Numbered from the stretch's first letter, positions 9,026 through 16,943 are shown. The stretch: 64,000 nt of DNA from Desulforadius tongensis (GCF_016907915.1 NZ_JAFBCW010000009.1:32919-96918); one strand, 5' to 3'. The notes: generated by a model not told the origin, from the sequence alone. Translations and numbers: made by a program.

Positions 9026-9630
9026 GCTCTTCTAATAAACAGGGCAATTTTCTGCAAATCTTTCCTGCTGCCGGTTTCTACACCGCTGGAAACATCCACA
9101 GCGTAGGGACGTACAGCTTTTATGGCCGCGGCCACGTTATCCGGGGTCAAGCCCCCGGCCAGTATAACCGGGCATTTTACCCGCACTTCTTTTAACCACT
9201 GCCAATTAAAGGTATGCCCGGTGCCCCCGGCGGCACCGGGAGTGTAGGCATCCAAAAGCACCGCTCGGGCCGGGTATTCGGCTGCCTGCCGCAATACTGT
9301 AATATCTTTAACCCGGAAAGCTTTTATCACCGGCAGCCCCAACTCACTGGCGTACCGCGGGGGCTCATCCCCGTGCAGCTGTACAAAATCCAAATTACAA
9401 TAGGCAGCAATCCGGCGCACCTCATCAATAGAAGCGTTAACAAATACCCCCACCCTGCTGACAAAGGGAGGTAAATTTAGGCTAATCTCCCTGGCTTGAT
9501 CCGGCGATACCTGCCGGAAACTGGGGGCAAACACAAAACCCAAAGCATGGGCACCGTACTTTACCGCCGCCAGAGCAGTGGTTAAGTCCTGAATACCGCA
9601 TATCTTTACCCGTACCCTATGCTCATACAC
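8992..9630 (-). CDS. trpF: Phosphoribosylanthranilate isomerase
   Basis: It converts phosphoribosylanthranilate to the carboxyphenylamino-deoxyribulose phosphate. The 212-residue barrel has the catalytic Cys11 in VKICGI and the catalytic Asp in LLDAYTPG. The GTG at 9630 is used because GGGGG lies eight bases before it, and longer readings run through trpC. It overlaps the end of trpC by eight bases. The last residues (RAYMPPCGTTRE) are encoded by a copy of the dispersed repeat module at 8990-9025, so the C terminus seems to have been replaced or extended by repeat DNA. Confidence 0.94.
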   Translation of the reverse strand: MYEHRVRVKICGIQDLTTALAAVKYGAHALGFVFAPSFRQVSPDQAREISLNLPPFVSRVGVFVNASIDEVRRIAAYCNLDFVQLHGDEPPRYASELGLPVIKAFRVKDITVLRQAAEYPARAVLLDAYTPGAAGGTGHTFNWQWLKEVRVKCPVILAGGLTPDNVAAAIKAVRPYAVDVSSGVETGSRKDLQKIALFIRRAYMPPCGTTRE

Positions 9631-10417
9631 GGTAATCACCCCCGGCCAGCAATTGTGAAAGTTTAGCAGCCGGATCGGGAGCAGCCACCAGCGTTTCCCC
9701 CACCAACACTGAATGAACCCGGTGGTGGGCCAGTTCAGCCATTTGGTCAGCGTTTTTAATGCCGCTTTCACTGACCACTGTAATTTCCGGCTCGGTGATT
9801 TGACGGCGTAATTTAAAGGTGGTGGCAATGTCCGTTTCAAAGGTGTGCAGGTCGCGGTTATTTATTCCAATAAGTTTAGCACCGGCAGCCAGTGCCCGCT
9901 GCAGCTCAGTTTCATCATGCACTTCCACCAGTGCTGCCATACCAAGACTTTCTGCTAAAAGACACAGTTCCGGCAGCCTGTCATCGTCCAGCACCGCCGC
10001 AATCAGCAGCACCGCATCAGCCCCCAGTGCCCTGGCCTGGTATACCTGGTATGGAGCAATGATAAAATCCTTCCTGAGCAGCGGCAGTTGAGTATTCCTG
10101 CGTATATCAGCCAGGTGCTGCCGGTGTCCGCCAAAAAATTTGCTGTCGGTGAGCACAGATATGGCCGCCGCTCCAGCCCCGGCGTAGCTGCGGGCCAGGG
10201 CAAGATGGTCGAAATGGGGACACAGTAAACCTTTGGATGGGGAACGCCGCTTAACCTCTGCTATCACATTTACTCTCCCCGGTGTTCTCAGCGCCCGGGT
10301 AAAGTCCCGGGGAACGGGTGCCAAAAGGGCCAGCTCTTTTATTTTATCTAAGGGCACCTGCTGCATTTCATGTTTAAGCTCCTGTTCTTTATGCTGCAGT
10401 ATGCGCTGCAGTATCAA
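9623..10417 (-). CDS. trpC: Indole-3-glycerol phosphate synthase
   Basis: It closes the indole ring of indole-3-glycerol phosphate. The 264-residue barrel has AEVKRRSPSKG with the catalytic lysine near 54, LRKDFI with the second lysine near 110, and VGINNRDL. It starts at TTG 10417, whose TTGA overlaps the trpD stop by four bases, with AGGAG about ten bases upstream. This overlap and that with trpF point to tight coupling through the operon. Confidence 0.96.
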   Translation of the reverse strand: MILQRILQHKEQELKHEMQQVPLDKIKELALLAPVPRDFTRALRTPGRVNVIAEVKRRSPSKGLLCPHFDHLALARSYAGAGAAAISVLTDSKFFGGHRQHLADIRRNTQLPLLRKDFIIAPYQVYQARALGADAVLLIAAVLDDDRLPELCLLAESLGMAALVEVHDETELQRALAAGAKLIGINNRDLHTFETDIATTFKLRRQITEPEITVVSESGIKNADQMAELAHHRVHSVLVGETLVAAPDPAAKLSQLLAGGDYRV

Positions 10418-11451
10418 AAGCTGACCACTCCTCTGCCGGGCAGTGCAGCGGTAAACCTAACCAACTCTTCCAGCTTAGCAGCAGCAGCCCCGCTGTCAAT
10501 GGACCACTGGGCCAGTTTAATACCGGCGGCTATATCCGCCGCCTTCCCGGCACATATCAAGCCCAGGGCCGCGTTTAATACCACGGCGTCCCGGCGTGGG
10601 CCGCCGGCCCCCTTTAATATTTCCCTGGTAATGGCAGCATTTTCTTCCGCAGTGCCCCCTGCCAGTGCTTCCACCGGAGCCGGTGCAAAACCGTAATCTG
10701 TGGGATTTATGGTATAACCGGTTATCCGTCCCTCCCATACCGCACACACAACTGTGGGACCGGCCAGTGATACTTCATCCAGCCCCCCAGCACCATGCAG
10801 TACAAAGACCCGTTTACTGCCCAACCGGGCCAACACCCGGGCCAACTTATCCACCAAACCGGCGTCATATACCCCCAGCACCTGGGCCTGGGCTCCGGCG
10901 GGATTAGTCAACGGCCCCAAAATGTTAAAAACTGTGCGGATACCAATTTCTTTTCGCGGGGCAGCGGCATGCTTCATAGCCCTGTGCAGCTGCGGTGCAA
11001 ACAAAAAACATATGCCGCACTCATCCAGGCACCGGCCTGCCTGTTCAGCTGTTAGGTTTATCCTCACCCCCAGCGCTTCCAGCAGATCGGCACTGCCGCA
11101 GCAGCTGCTGACAGAACGGTTGCCGTGCTTGGCTACTTTGGCCCCGGCACCGGCCAGTACAAAGGCCGCAGTGGTGGATATGTTAAAGGTGCGCGCACCG
11201 TCGCCGCCGGTGCCGCAGGTGTCCACCAGCAAAGGATGCTTACTCTTTACCGGGACAGCTTTCTGCCGCATCACCCGGGCAAACCCGGTAATTTCATCCA
11301 CATGTTCGCCTTTTAAGCGCAGCGCGGTGAGCAGGGCAGCTATCTGAGCTGCGCTGGCTCGCCCTTCCATAATTTCAGTCATCACATTCACCGCTTCATT
11401 TTCGGTAAGATGTTCACCGGCTACCAGTTTTTTAATTGCCTGTGATATCAT
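10414..11451 (-). CDS. trpD: Anthranilate phosphoribosyltransferase
   Basis: It transfers phosphoribose from PRPP to anthranilate. The 345-residue protein carries DTCGTGGD (about 77-84), the PRPP-binding KHGNR at 108-112 and NSTAAF-like NISTTAAF at 90-97. The start is ATG 11451, because GGAGAGGAG lies just upstream; the ATG seven codons earlier lacks one. The ribosome site lies inside a run of (G/U)AG triplets, described as a separate TRAP-like site, so its translation may be repressed independently of trpE attenuation. Confidence 0.96.
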   Translation of the reverse strand: MISQAIKKLVAGEHLTENEAVNVMTEIMEGRASAAQIAALLTALRLKGEHVDEITGFARVMRQKAVPVKSKHPLLVDTCGTGGDGARTFNISTTAAFVLAGAGAKVAKHGNRSVSSCCGSADLLEALGVRINLTAEQAGRCLDECGICFLFAPQLHRAMKHAAAPRKEIGIRTVFNILGPLTNPAGAQAQVLGVYDAGLVDKLARVLARLGSKRVFVLHGAGGLDEVSLAGPTVVCAVWEGRITGYTINPTDYGFAPAPVEALAGGTAEENAAITREILKGAGGPRRDAVVLNAALGLICAGKAADIAAGIKLAQWSIDSGAAAAKLEELVRFTAALPGRGVVSF

Positions 11452-11452
11452 A

Positions 11453-11496
11453 CTCTTCTCTCCTCTCCTCATCTATTCTCAGCTTCACTAACGCTA
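11453..11496 (-). promoter_or_regulatory. Putative second TRAP-binding site over the trpD ribosome site
   Basis: Reading the minus strand from the trpG stop (TAG at 11494-11496) to the base before the trpD ATG gives nine triplet positions: TAG, TAG, AAG, GAG, TAG, GAG, GAG, GAG, GAG. The spacers are 3 bases once and then 2 bases seven times. Eight of nine fit the (G/U)AG consensus of TRAP (MtrB). The last triplets are the trpD Shine-Dalgarno region, so binding would block initiation, as TRAP does at other Bacillus genes (family knowledge). No mtrB gene is in this window. Confidence 0.65.
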
Positions 11497-12063
11497 ACTG
11501 ATCAACTGCAGATAATTTTTTAAAATATGATGCCCATACCCGGTGAGCACTGATTCGGGGTGAAACTGCACACCGTAAACATGATAACGGCGGTGAGCCA
11601 CCCCCATAATTTCCCCCTCTTCTGTCCAGGCAGTAACCTCCAGGCAGTCCGGCAGTTTTTCCGGTGACAAAACCAGGGAGTGGTAGCGTCCCCCGGTAAA
11701 AGGTACCGGCAGGTTTTTAAACAAACCGAAACCCCTGTGCATAATGGGCGAACTTTTGCCGTGCACCGGTTTGCCTGCCCGCACCACCCCGGCACCAAAG
11801 GCCTGCCCGATTACTTGATGGCCCAGGCACACCCCCAGGATAGGAATCTGCCCGGCTAAATGCTGCACCAGTTCTAAACAAATGCCGGCTTCTTCCGGCC
11901 TACCCGGTCCGGGAGACAATATAATACCGGCGGGTCTTAACTTTTTTACCCCATTGACAGTAATTTGGTCATTACGATACACCTCAACCCTTTGACCCAG
12001 TTCTCCCAAATACTGCACCAGGTTGTAAACAAAGGAATCATAATTGTCAATTACCAGCAGCAA
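11494..12063 (-). CDS. trpG: Anthranilate synthase glutamine amidotransferase component
   Basis: It supplies ammonia from glutamine to TrpE. The 189-residue class I amidotransferase has the nucleophile Cys79 in GVCLGHQ and the His168/Glu170 pair in QFHPES. The start is TTG 12063, inside the end of trpE, with GGAGGG about ten bases before it. In many Bacillota the partner subunit is shared with folate synthesis (pabA); the location between trpE and trpD favours trpG here. Confidence 0.93.
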   Translation of the reverse strand: MLLVIDNYDSFVYNLVQYLGELGQRVEVYRNDQITVNGVKKLRPAGIILSPGPGRPEEAGICLELVQHLAGQIPILGVCLGHQVIGQAFGAGVVRAGKPVHGKSSPIMHRGFGLFKNLPVPFTGGRYHSLVLSPEKLPDCLEVTAWTEEGEIMGVAHRRYHVYGVQFHPESVLTGYGHHILKNYLQLIS

Positions 12064-13540
12064 GGGGAATCATCCCTCCTCTACCATCAATTATCCCCAG
12101 CGAGCGGGCCATGGCCGCTGCCTTATTCAATGTTTCCCGGTACTCGCTATCCGGGTCGGATTCCGCCACTATACCGGCCCCAGCCTGGAAATAAGCCCTT
12201 CCCCGGTAAAAAACTATCGTGCGAATGGCTATGGCAGTATCCAAAACACCGTTAAATCCAAAATAACCAATGGCCCCGGCATAAAGGCCGCGCCTTGTGG
12301 GTTCCAGCTGGTCAATAATTTCCATTGCCCTTATCTTCGGCGCCCCGCTAACAGTGCCGGCGGGAAAACAGGATTTTAAAGCCTCCACCGGAGTGTTTTG
12401 TTCATTTAACTTTCCCTTTACATTGGATACCAGGTGCATCACATGGGAATACTTCTCCACCTGCATAAACGCATTCACCTTTACACTGCCCGGCTGGCAC
12501 ACCCGCCCCAGGTCATTGCGTCCCAGATCCACCAGCATTACATGCTCGGCTCGTTCCTTTTCATCGCTCAACAAATCCGCGGCCAGGGCTTTATCTTCCT
12601 TTTCATCCATTCCCCTGGGGCGCGTGCCGGCGATGGGCCGGGTCTGCACCACGTTATTTTCCACCCTCACCAGCATTTCCGGGGAGGCACCGGCAATAGA
12701 AATGTCTTCTAAATCCAGGTAATACATATACGGTGAAGGATTCAAACCACGCATACGGCGGTATACATCAAAAGGAGAACCGGAGTAATGGCAGGCAAAA
12801 CGCTGGGAAAGTACCACTTGAAAAATGTCACCGGCGGCAATATATTCCTTGGCCCGGCGCACGGCAGCGGTAAATTGCTCCTTTGTACAGTTAGACGTCA
12901 ATTGACCTGCCGCCGGCTGCGCCGGTAATTTCAATGAATAACTCTGCCGGAGCAATTTTTCAATCTGCTCCAACACCCTTACAGCTCTCCGGTAATCCTC
13001 CCGGGCATCAGCACTTACCCTGCTGTTTACCACCGCGGTTAATACATGGCGAAGATGATCAAAAATTATTATCGTTTCACAAAATACAAGCAGTACATCC
13101 GGCAGCTGCAAATCATTTTCTGCCCGCCGGGGCAGGTTCTCCAGCGTGGCTGCCACATCATAGCCCAAATAACCCACCGCACCGCCGTAAAACCGCGGCA
13201 AACCCGGTAAGCTGGGGCAGCGGTATTGGGCCAACACTTCCTCCAACAAATTCAATGGTTTACCTGTCAGCGTTTTAACTGCACCGTCAAAGGTAAACTT
13301 TGTGCTTAAACCATTGCTGCGAAATACAGCAAATGGATTCAGCCCGATAAAGGAGTACCTGGCTGTTTGCTCATTTCCTTCTACGCTTTCTAACAGGTAA
13401 ACCGGTTTAAGCACTCTCATCTTTTGGTATACCGTTACCGGTGTTTCGGTATCCGCCAGCAGCTGCCGGCAGACCGGAATTAGGTTATAATGCCTGCTTA
13501 AATTAACAAATTCTCTCTCATCAATCTCATTAATTTGCAG
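12047..13540 (-). CDS. trpE: Anthranilate synthase component I
   Basis: It makes anthranilate from chorismate with TrpG. The 497-residue protein has the N-terminal LLES element (tryptophan feedback site in TrpE), and the chorismate-binding core with GTRPRG, a DLGRNDLGRV segment and FPAGTVSGAPK. The LLES element argues against pabB. The best ribosome site, AAGGAGGTG, lies before an in-frame CTG at 13540, and no ATG, GTG or TTG follows at a suitable distance. The longer in-frame reading to 13624 crosses the attenuator terminator and is not credible. CTG is therefore proposed as the start, with moderate confidence. Confidence 0.92.
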   Translation of the reverse strand: MQINEIDEREFVNLSRHYNLIPVCRQLLADTETPVTVYQKMRVLKPVYLLESVEGNEQTARYSFIGLNPFAVFRSNGLSTKFTFDGAVKTLTGKPLNLLEEVLAQYRCPSLPGLPRFYGGAVGYLGYDVAATLENLPRRAENDLQLPDVLLVFCETIIIFDHLRHVLTAVVNSRVSADAREDYRRAVRVLEQIEKLLRQSYSLKLPAQPAAGQLTSNCTKEQFTAAVRRAKEYIAAGDIFQVVLSQRFACHYSGSPFDVYRRMRGLNPSPYMYYLDLEDISIAGASPEMLVRVENNVVQTRPIAGTRPRGMDEKEDKALAADLLSDEKERAEHVMLVDLGRNDLGRVCQPGSVKVNAFMQVEKYSHVMHLVSNVKGKLNEQNTPVEALKSCFPAGTVSGAPKIRAMEIIDQLEPTRRGLYAGAIGYFGFNGVLDTAIAIRTIVFYRGRAYFQAGAGIVAESDPDSEYRETLNKAAAMARSLGIIDGRGGMIPLAAGN

Positions 13541-13569
13541 CTCAATCACCTCCTTGCATGATTTAAAAT

Positions 13570-13607
13570 GAAAAACAAAAAAACCAGCACTCAAGTAGAG
13601 TACCGGT
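13570..13607 (-). terminator. trpE leader attenuator (intrinsic terminator)
   Basis: On the minus strand a ten-base-pair stem with two G-U pairs (arms 13598-13607 and 13583-13592) around a five-base loop is followed by an almost pure T run. The competing antiterminator pairs GTAGAG (13633-13638), which lies in the triplet array, with CTCTAC (13595-13600), which lies in the terminator stem. Binding of the triplets would therefore prevent the antiterminator and stop transcription. Confidence 0.8.
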
Positions 13608-13628
13608 CTTCCGCCAAAAGACACACCT

Positions 13629-13681
13629 CTCCCTCTACCTCAGCTCAACTAAACTCAACTAATCTCCACTCATCTCAACTA
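13629..13681 (-). promoter_or_regulatory. TRAP-binding site: eleven (G/U)AG triplets in the trpE leader
   Basis: The minus strand has eleven triplets (seven GAG and four TAG) between 13681 and 13629. The first nine are separated by exactly two bases, and the last two by one and three. TRAP (MtrB) is an 11-subunit ring that binds 11 such repeats when loaded with tryptophan (family knowledge). The array overlaps the antiterminator, and an intrinsic terminator follows, which is the Bacillus trp attenuation layout. The mtrB gene itself is not in the window. Confidence 0.85.
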
Positions 13682-13689
13682 AAAAATCC

Positions 13690-13760
13690 CTTATTCAGTT
13701 CTTACTAAATTATAATTATATAATTAACACAAAAGTTATTACCAGTCAATTAAAAAAACA
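13690..13760 (-). promoter_or_regulatory. Probable trpE promoter region
   Basis: The minus strand upstream of the triplet array contains two TATAAT hexamers in an AT-rich stretch near 13703-13716, and a TTGACT near 13747-13752. The spacing between TTGACT and TATAAT (23 bases) is too long, so the exact -35 is unresolved. Confidence 0.35.
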
Positions 13761-13831
13761 TTCAGCAGTACATTTATTGTCACAAATTTTATGTCATTCC
13801 ATATGTTGGATAAAAAACAGGGGTGATCTCG

Positions 13832-14158
13832 TTGTTAAAATGGCTGCCAAAAATCACTAAAAGGAAAACCCCTTTAGCTAAATGCAGGCCCCCTCACATG
13901 CAGGAAGACGAAATTGAACTGCAGTTGGAGGACATTAAGATAAAGTTAACCAGAAAGCTCAATATACCGGTGCCGCATGAAGTTACAATTGTCATTCCCA
14001 GGGTAGAGCTGCGCCACCGGAAATATAAAAACGGAAAACTGGTGGAGGAAAAAGAACGCATTTATAACAGTATTACCGTGGTACACGCCCCAAGACACCG
14101 GTTGGAAAAACCGCCCGGCCTTGGCAGCCCGGCAGCGGAAAAAGTTAACCAAAAGTAA
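13832..14158 (+). CDS. Hypothetical protein
   Basis: This 108-residue protein is not recognised. It is rich in basic residues: an N-terminal LLKWLPKITKRK segment, then a beta-like region with IPVPHEVTIVIPRVELRHRKYKNGKLVEEKERIY. No signal peptide or membrane helix is seen. The TTG at 13832 is preferred because GGGG lies eight bases upstream; a GTG at 13823 overlaps that site. It diverges from trpE and is convergent with aroH, with a short gap. It is probably real because the reading frame and ribosome site agree. Confidence 0.6.
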   Translation: MLKWLPKITKRKTPLAKCRPPHMQEDEIELQLEDIKIKLTRKLNIPVPHEVTIVIPRVELRHRKYKNGKLVEEKERIYNSITVVHAPRHRLEKPPGLGSPAAEKVNQK

Positions 14159-14178
14159 ATGCATCAAGCCCGCAGCAT

Positions 14179-14553
14179 TTATTTTCCCGCCCAATCCGGC
14201 CTTAAGCTAACCGCTTCTCTTAAATAAACATGTTTCACTTCCTCTTGGGCCACAGCGGTGTTTACATGCATCATTACCCTGATACAGCGGGGCAAACTGC
14301 CCGGTACATCCAATTCTTGGGCACAAATCATAGGCACGTTGTCCCAACCCATTTCCCGGGCCGCCCGGGCCGGAAACTGGGCATTTAAATCTTTGGTTAC
14401 CGTAAAAAACACACTACAAATGTCTTCCAGCTTCAAATGGTTCTCCCGCACTATGGCATTAAGGAGTTCCCGAATAGCCTCTGTCATATCCTGGGAGGTG
14501 TTTTTTTCTACGGTAATGGCACCACGAATACCTCTAACCTTTACCTTTCCCAC
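14179..14553 (-). CDS. aroH: Chorismate mutase, AroH type
   Basis: It rearranges chorismate to prephenate, the entry to phenylalanine and tyrosine. The 124-residue protein is of the monofunctional trimeric Bacillus AroH class. The catalytic residues fall where expected: Arg7 (KVRGIRGA), Glu80 (CAQELDV), Arg92 (RCIRVMM) and Tyr110 (KHVYLREAV). It starts at GTG 14553 with GAGGGTGG upstream. It feeds the tyrA product at 1579. A HutP-family gene lies 36 bases upstream and may be co-transcribed. Confidence 0.95.
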   Translation of the reverse strand: MGKVKVRGIRGAITVEKNTSQDMTEAIRELLNAIVRENHLKLEDICSVFFTVTKDLNAQFPARAAREMGWDNVPMICAQELDVPGSLPRCIRVMMHVNTAVAQEEVKHVYLREAVSLRPDWAGK

Positions 14554-14589
14554 ACTACCACCCTCTCATACGCCCTGAAAATAAGCCTT

Positions 14590-15021
14590 TTAGCTGTAAG
14601 AAACAGCCCTGTGCCCCAAACCAATGGCCACTTCATCCATGTGCAGCAGGCCAACCCCAAAAAATACCGCTACAATTACATGATCCCCCTGCCGGGCAAT
14701 ACCAATTTTGCCTCCTACATTAAGTCCCACCGCCTTGGGCATAACCATTGACAGGGCTTCCCTGGTGGCCCCGGCCACAGCCCCTTCATCGGCATGAATT
14801 TCCCTGATTACCCCTTCCCGCTTGGCTGCCACCACAGCCCTCTCGATAATTTTACTTACCGATGAAACAAAATCCCCGCCATAATCCACCGCGGCAGTAT
14901 GAATATTTTCCTTTAAGTATTTATTTTTATATTCCCTTTCCTGTTCTCTGCTTTCACTAAGGGCCATTTCTATGGCCACCTTGGCAACTTTACGACTTCC
15001 CCGCAACGGAGCCTTTGACAT
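14590..15021 (-). CDS. HutP-family RNA-binding regulator
   Basis: The 143-residue protein resembles HutP, the histidine- and Mg-dependent RNA antiterminator of the Bacillus hut operon. The C-terminal part (GDHVIVAVFFGVGLLHMDEVAIGLGHRAV) parallels the HutP end with its G-I-N-H type motif, and a REIHADEGAVAGATREALSMV helix matches the central region. The ATG at 15021 follows AGGAGAGG. No hut gene is nearby, and its neighbour downstream is aroH, so the target here is unknown. It may act on its own leader, where a short dyad occurs. Family call is fairly sure, role is open. Confidence 0.75.
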   Translation of the reverse strand: MSKAPLRGSRKVAKVAIEMALSESREQEREYKNKYLKENIHTAAVDYGGDFVSSVSKIIERAVVAAKREGVIREIHADEGAVAGATREALSMVMPKAVGLNVGGKIGIARQGDHVIVAVFFGVGLLHMDEVAIGLGHRAVSYS

Positions 15022-15048
15022 ACCCTTCACACCTCTCCTAACTAAAAT

Positions 15049-15068
15049 GCACTCCATAAACGGAGTGC
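15049..15068 (-). promoter_or_regulatory. Short dyad upstream of the HutP-family gene
   Basis: GCACTCC and GGAGTGC form a seven-base-pair stem with a six-base loop, 28 bases before the start codon. TAG and GAG triplets follow on the minus strand. HutP recognises NAG-type triplets near a stem-loop (family knowledge), so autoregulation is possible but unproven. Confidence 0.3.
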
Positions 15069-15124
15069 TGCTAAACTGAGGTTATTATATTACAGCAGCT
15101 GTTAAAAATCAATTACTGCCGCGG

Positions 15125-16030
15125 TTAGTCAAACCATTTTTGTGCAATCCACCTGATGGCCGGCTGCAGATCAATTTTTTGAGCAATAGATACCAAGTAA
15201 GGAATCTTTTGGTATTCATCCAGGGCAATTACACCGGGCAGCATGGGATTTAAGCGAAAGTACTGGTCAACCAGGAACTGGGAAGTAAAAAGGGCATCGG
15301 CCTCAACATCGCCATCGAACAAAATATTGAACAGCGGAAGAGGCGGACGGAGATTAAACATCCACTCCAGGGCACCCCACCTGCGGGTGTCGGCATTAAT
15401 TTTATGGGGGGTATACCCGGTACCCATGGAAAACAAATAAATGTTTTCCAGTTTTTGTTTACCGGCATTTTTGCATATGGCCATGGCAATGGCCGCCGTA
15501 CTGGGATTATTGGCTATTACACCTCCATCAATATGATTATGGTGGGATGGAAAGTAAATTGGTGCCGCACTGCTGGCCAGGGCGACATCTATTACATACT
15601 CGTCCTTTGTATACGAATAGGGAAAGTTATTGTATAGAACAGGCCTCCACCTGATAAAATTACCACCGTCTACCCGAAAGGAAGGCACAAGAACACGACG
15701 CTTTAAATCCTTTAGGCGCAGTCCGGGAGGAAAAATAACACTGAGCACCCTTTTAAGGTGTTCATTGTTATATTTGGGTTTAAACAAAAATATATGCTTT
15801 GGGGTAAAGATATACCTTGCCGTCTCTTCAGAATACAGGTCAATAAGTTCATCAACGGATAAGCCATAGGCCAGAGCCAGGGCAATAAATGATCCGCTGG
15901 AAGTACCGGCAAAAAAATTTGTTTTTTTTATTAGTTCAGGAAACCGTTTATTTAATCGCTTTAACAGGTTGACTGTCAGCGCCCCGCGCACTCCGCCCCC
16001 ATCAAAGGTCATTATCCTGTACTTTGCCAT
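15125..16030 (-). CDS. Patatin-like phospholipase
   Basis: A 301-residue lipid acyl hydrolase. It shows the oxyanion-hole glycines (GGGVRG at 11-16), the nucleophile elbow GTSSG (Ser45) and the catalytic aspartate in HIDGGV near 168. No signal peptide or membrane helix is seen, so it is probably cytoplasmic. Close bacterial relatives act in membrane turnover, and some serve as effectors in anti-phage CBASS systems. No cyclase or other CBASS partner lies next to it, so a defence role is not supported. It is monocistronic, 104 bases from the HutP gene. Confidence 0.85.
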   Translation of the reverse strand: MAKYRIMTFDGGGVRGALTVNLLKRLNKRFPELIKKTNFFAGTSSGSFIALALAYGLSVDELIDLYSEETARYIFTPKHIFLFKPKYNNEHLKRVLSVIFPPGLRLKDLKRRVLVPSFRVDGGNFIRWRPVLYNNFPYSYTKDEYVIDVALASSAAPIYFPSHHNHIDGGVIANNPSTAAIAMAICKNAGKQKLENIYLFSMGTGYTPHKINADTRRWGALEWMFNLRPPLPLFNILFDGDVEADALFTSQFLVDQYFRLNPMLPGVIALDEYQKIPYLVSIAQKIDLQPAIRWIAQKWFD

Positions 16031-16213
16031 GCTATTTCACTCCGGTTTTAAAATGCAATTTTTTTAGTCTATGCATAACCAAGCAGTTGTGCAACCATCA
16101 TATCGCCGGAATCACTACCGCACTTTCCCCGAAAACCAACCTTAAATTTATTAACGTCACCGGTGGTTCACCCGTATCATGTACTGATGATAATAATTAA
16201 GAGGTGATTATTA

Positions 16214-16456
16214 ATGAACTACAAATTTAGAGAAGGGGAAACCGGGGAACAGAATAATATTATCCAAGATCCCAAATTGTTTTTAACAATGCTGGTTCTT
16301 TTTTCCCGGCCCGGTATGGAACAGCAGCTGGAACAGGCTATAACCATGCTCGAAGGTATATCCAATACCATACGTACGCTGCGCCAGGGAGCCGACGCCC
16401 TGTTTACCAGCCTTAAAGAAGCCCAACAGCAAATGCTTACCCTGCCGAAGAAATAG
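16214..16456 (+). CDS. Small hypothetical protein
   Basis: An unrecognised 80-residue protein with a good ribosome site (AAGAGGTGA) before the ATG. The C-terminal half (EQQLEQAITMLEGISNTIRTL to KEAQQQM) is predicted to be helical and coiled-coil-like. There are no cysteines and no membrane segment. It is followed by a terminator shared with yjcZ. Proteins of this size and style are common among spore-associated hypotheticals, but nothing here proves that. Confidence 0.6.
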   Translation: MNYKFREGETGEQNNIIQDPKLFLTMLVLFSRPGMEQQLEQAITMLEGISNTIRTLRQGADALFTSLKEAQQQMLTLPKK

Positions 16457-16498
16457 CCCAAATAATAACCGGCAGCAGCACGGTTTAATTTAAAAAAT

Positions 16499-16552
16499 TT
16501 TAAAACCCACCGTTCTTCCTGTTCCCGGGAAATTACGGCGGGTTTTAAAAAG
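16499..16552. terminator. Bidirectional terminator between small ORF and yjcZ
   Basis: An AAAACCC-CCGT arm at about 16502-16513 pairs with ACGG-GGGTTTT at about 16535-16546. Flanking A and T runs make it usable in both directions. It lies between two convergent small genes. Confidence 0.7.
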
Positions 16553-16577
16553 TTACCCTTTATTTATAAGCTGTATT

Positions 16578-16697
16578 TTATTTTTGCTCGTATGAACCGT
16601 AACCGCAGCCGTATCCAGGTGTGCCTAACAGCAGCAAAATCAGAATCAGGAACACAATAAAGGTCGGGTCGTAACCATATCCACCGTAGTAACCCAT
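16578..16697 (-). CDS. YjcZ-family small sporulation membrane protein
   Basis: A 39-residue protein: MGYYGGYGYD, then a hydrophobic helix of about 15 residues (FIVFLILILLLLG), then a Gly/Tyr/Cys tail. This Gly-Tyr-rich head plus one membrane helix is the hallmark of the YjcZ family of tiny sporulation proteins. The ATG at 16697 has GGAGG upstream. It is easily missed because of its size. Function is unknown in the family. Confidence 0.8.
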   Translation of the reverse strand: MGYYGGYGYDPTFIVFLILILLLLGTPGYGCGYGSYEQK

Positions 16698-16943
16698 TAT
16701 CTCGACCTCCTTTTTTGATTTTAATCAATGACATCATATGTTGGGCAAGTAAAAAGTGTTACAACAATTATTTCGTTGATTATACCCCGGCTGCTTTATT
16801 GATTATCAAGAATAGATATCAATAATCACTCATAATATTTTCTAAATATAAAATATATTTCGACATATTTCCTGAAGGTATCTACCCGGTGATTATCAAA
16901 TTACAGGCCCATGGCCAATAGTTTATCCATGGGGGTAGAAAAA

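Noticed and set aside
11494..13540. trpE-trpG as pabB-pabA for folate synthesis
   Set aside because: The LLES feedback element and the continuous trp gene order favour tryptophan synthesis. A shared role for trpG is still possible.
13541..13624. In-frame extension of trpE by 28 codons
   Set aside because: It runs through the attenuator terminator and has no ribosome site. The leader elements explain the sequence better.
15125..16030. Patatin-like protein as part of an anti-phage CBASS system
   Set aside because: No nucleotide cyclase or other partner gene is adjacent, so the lone phospholipase does not support a defence system.
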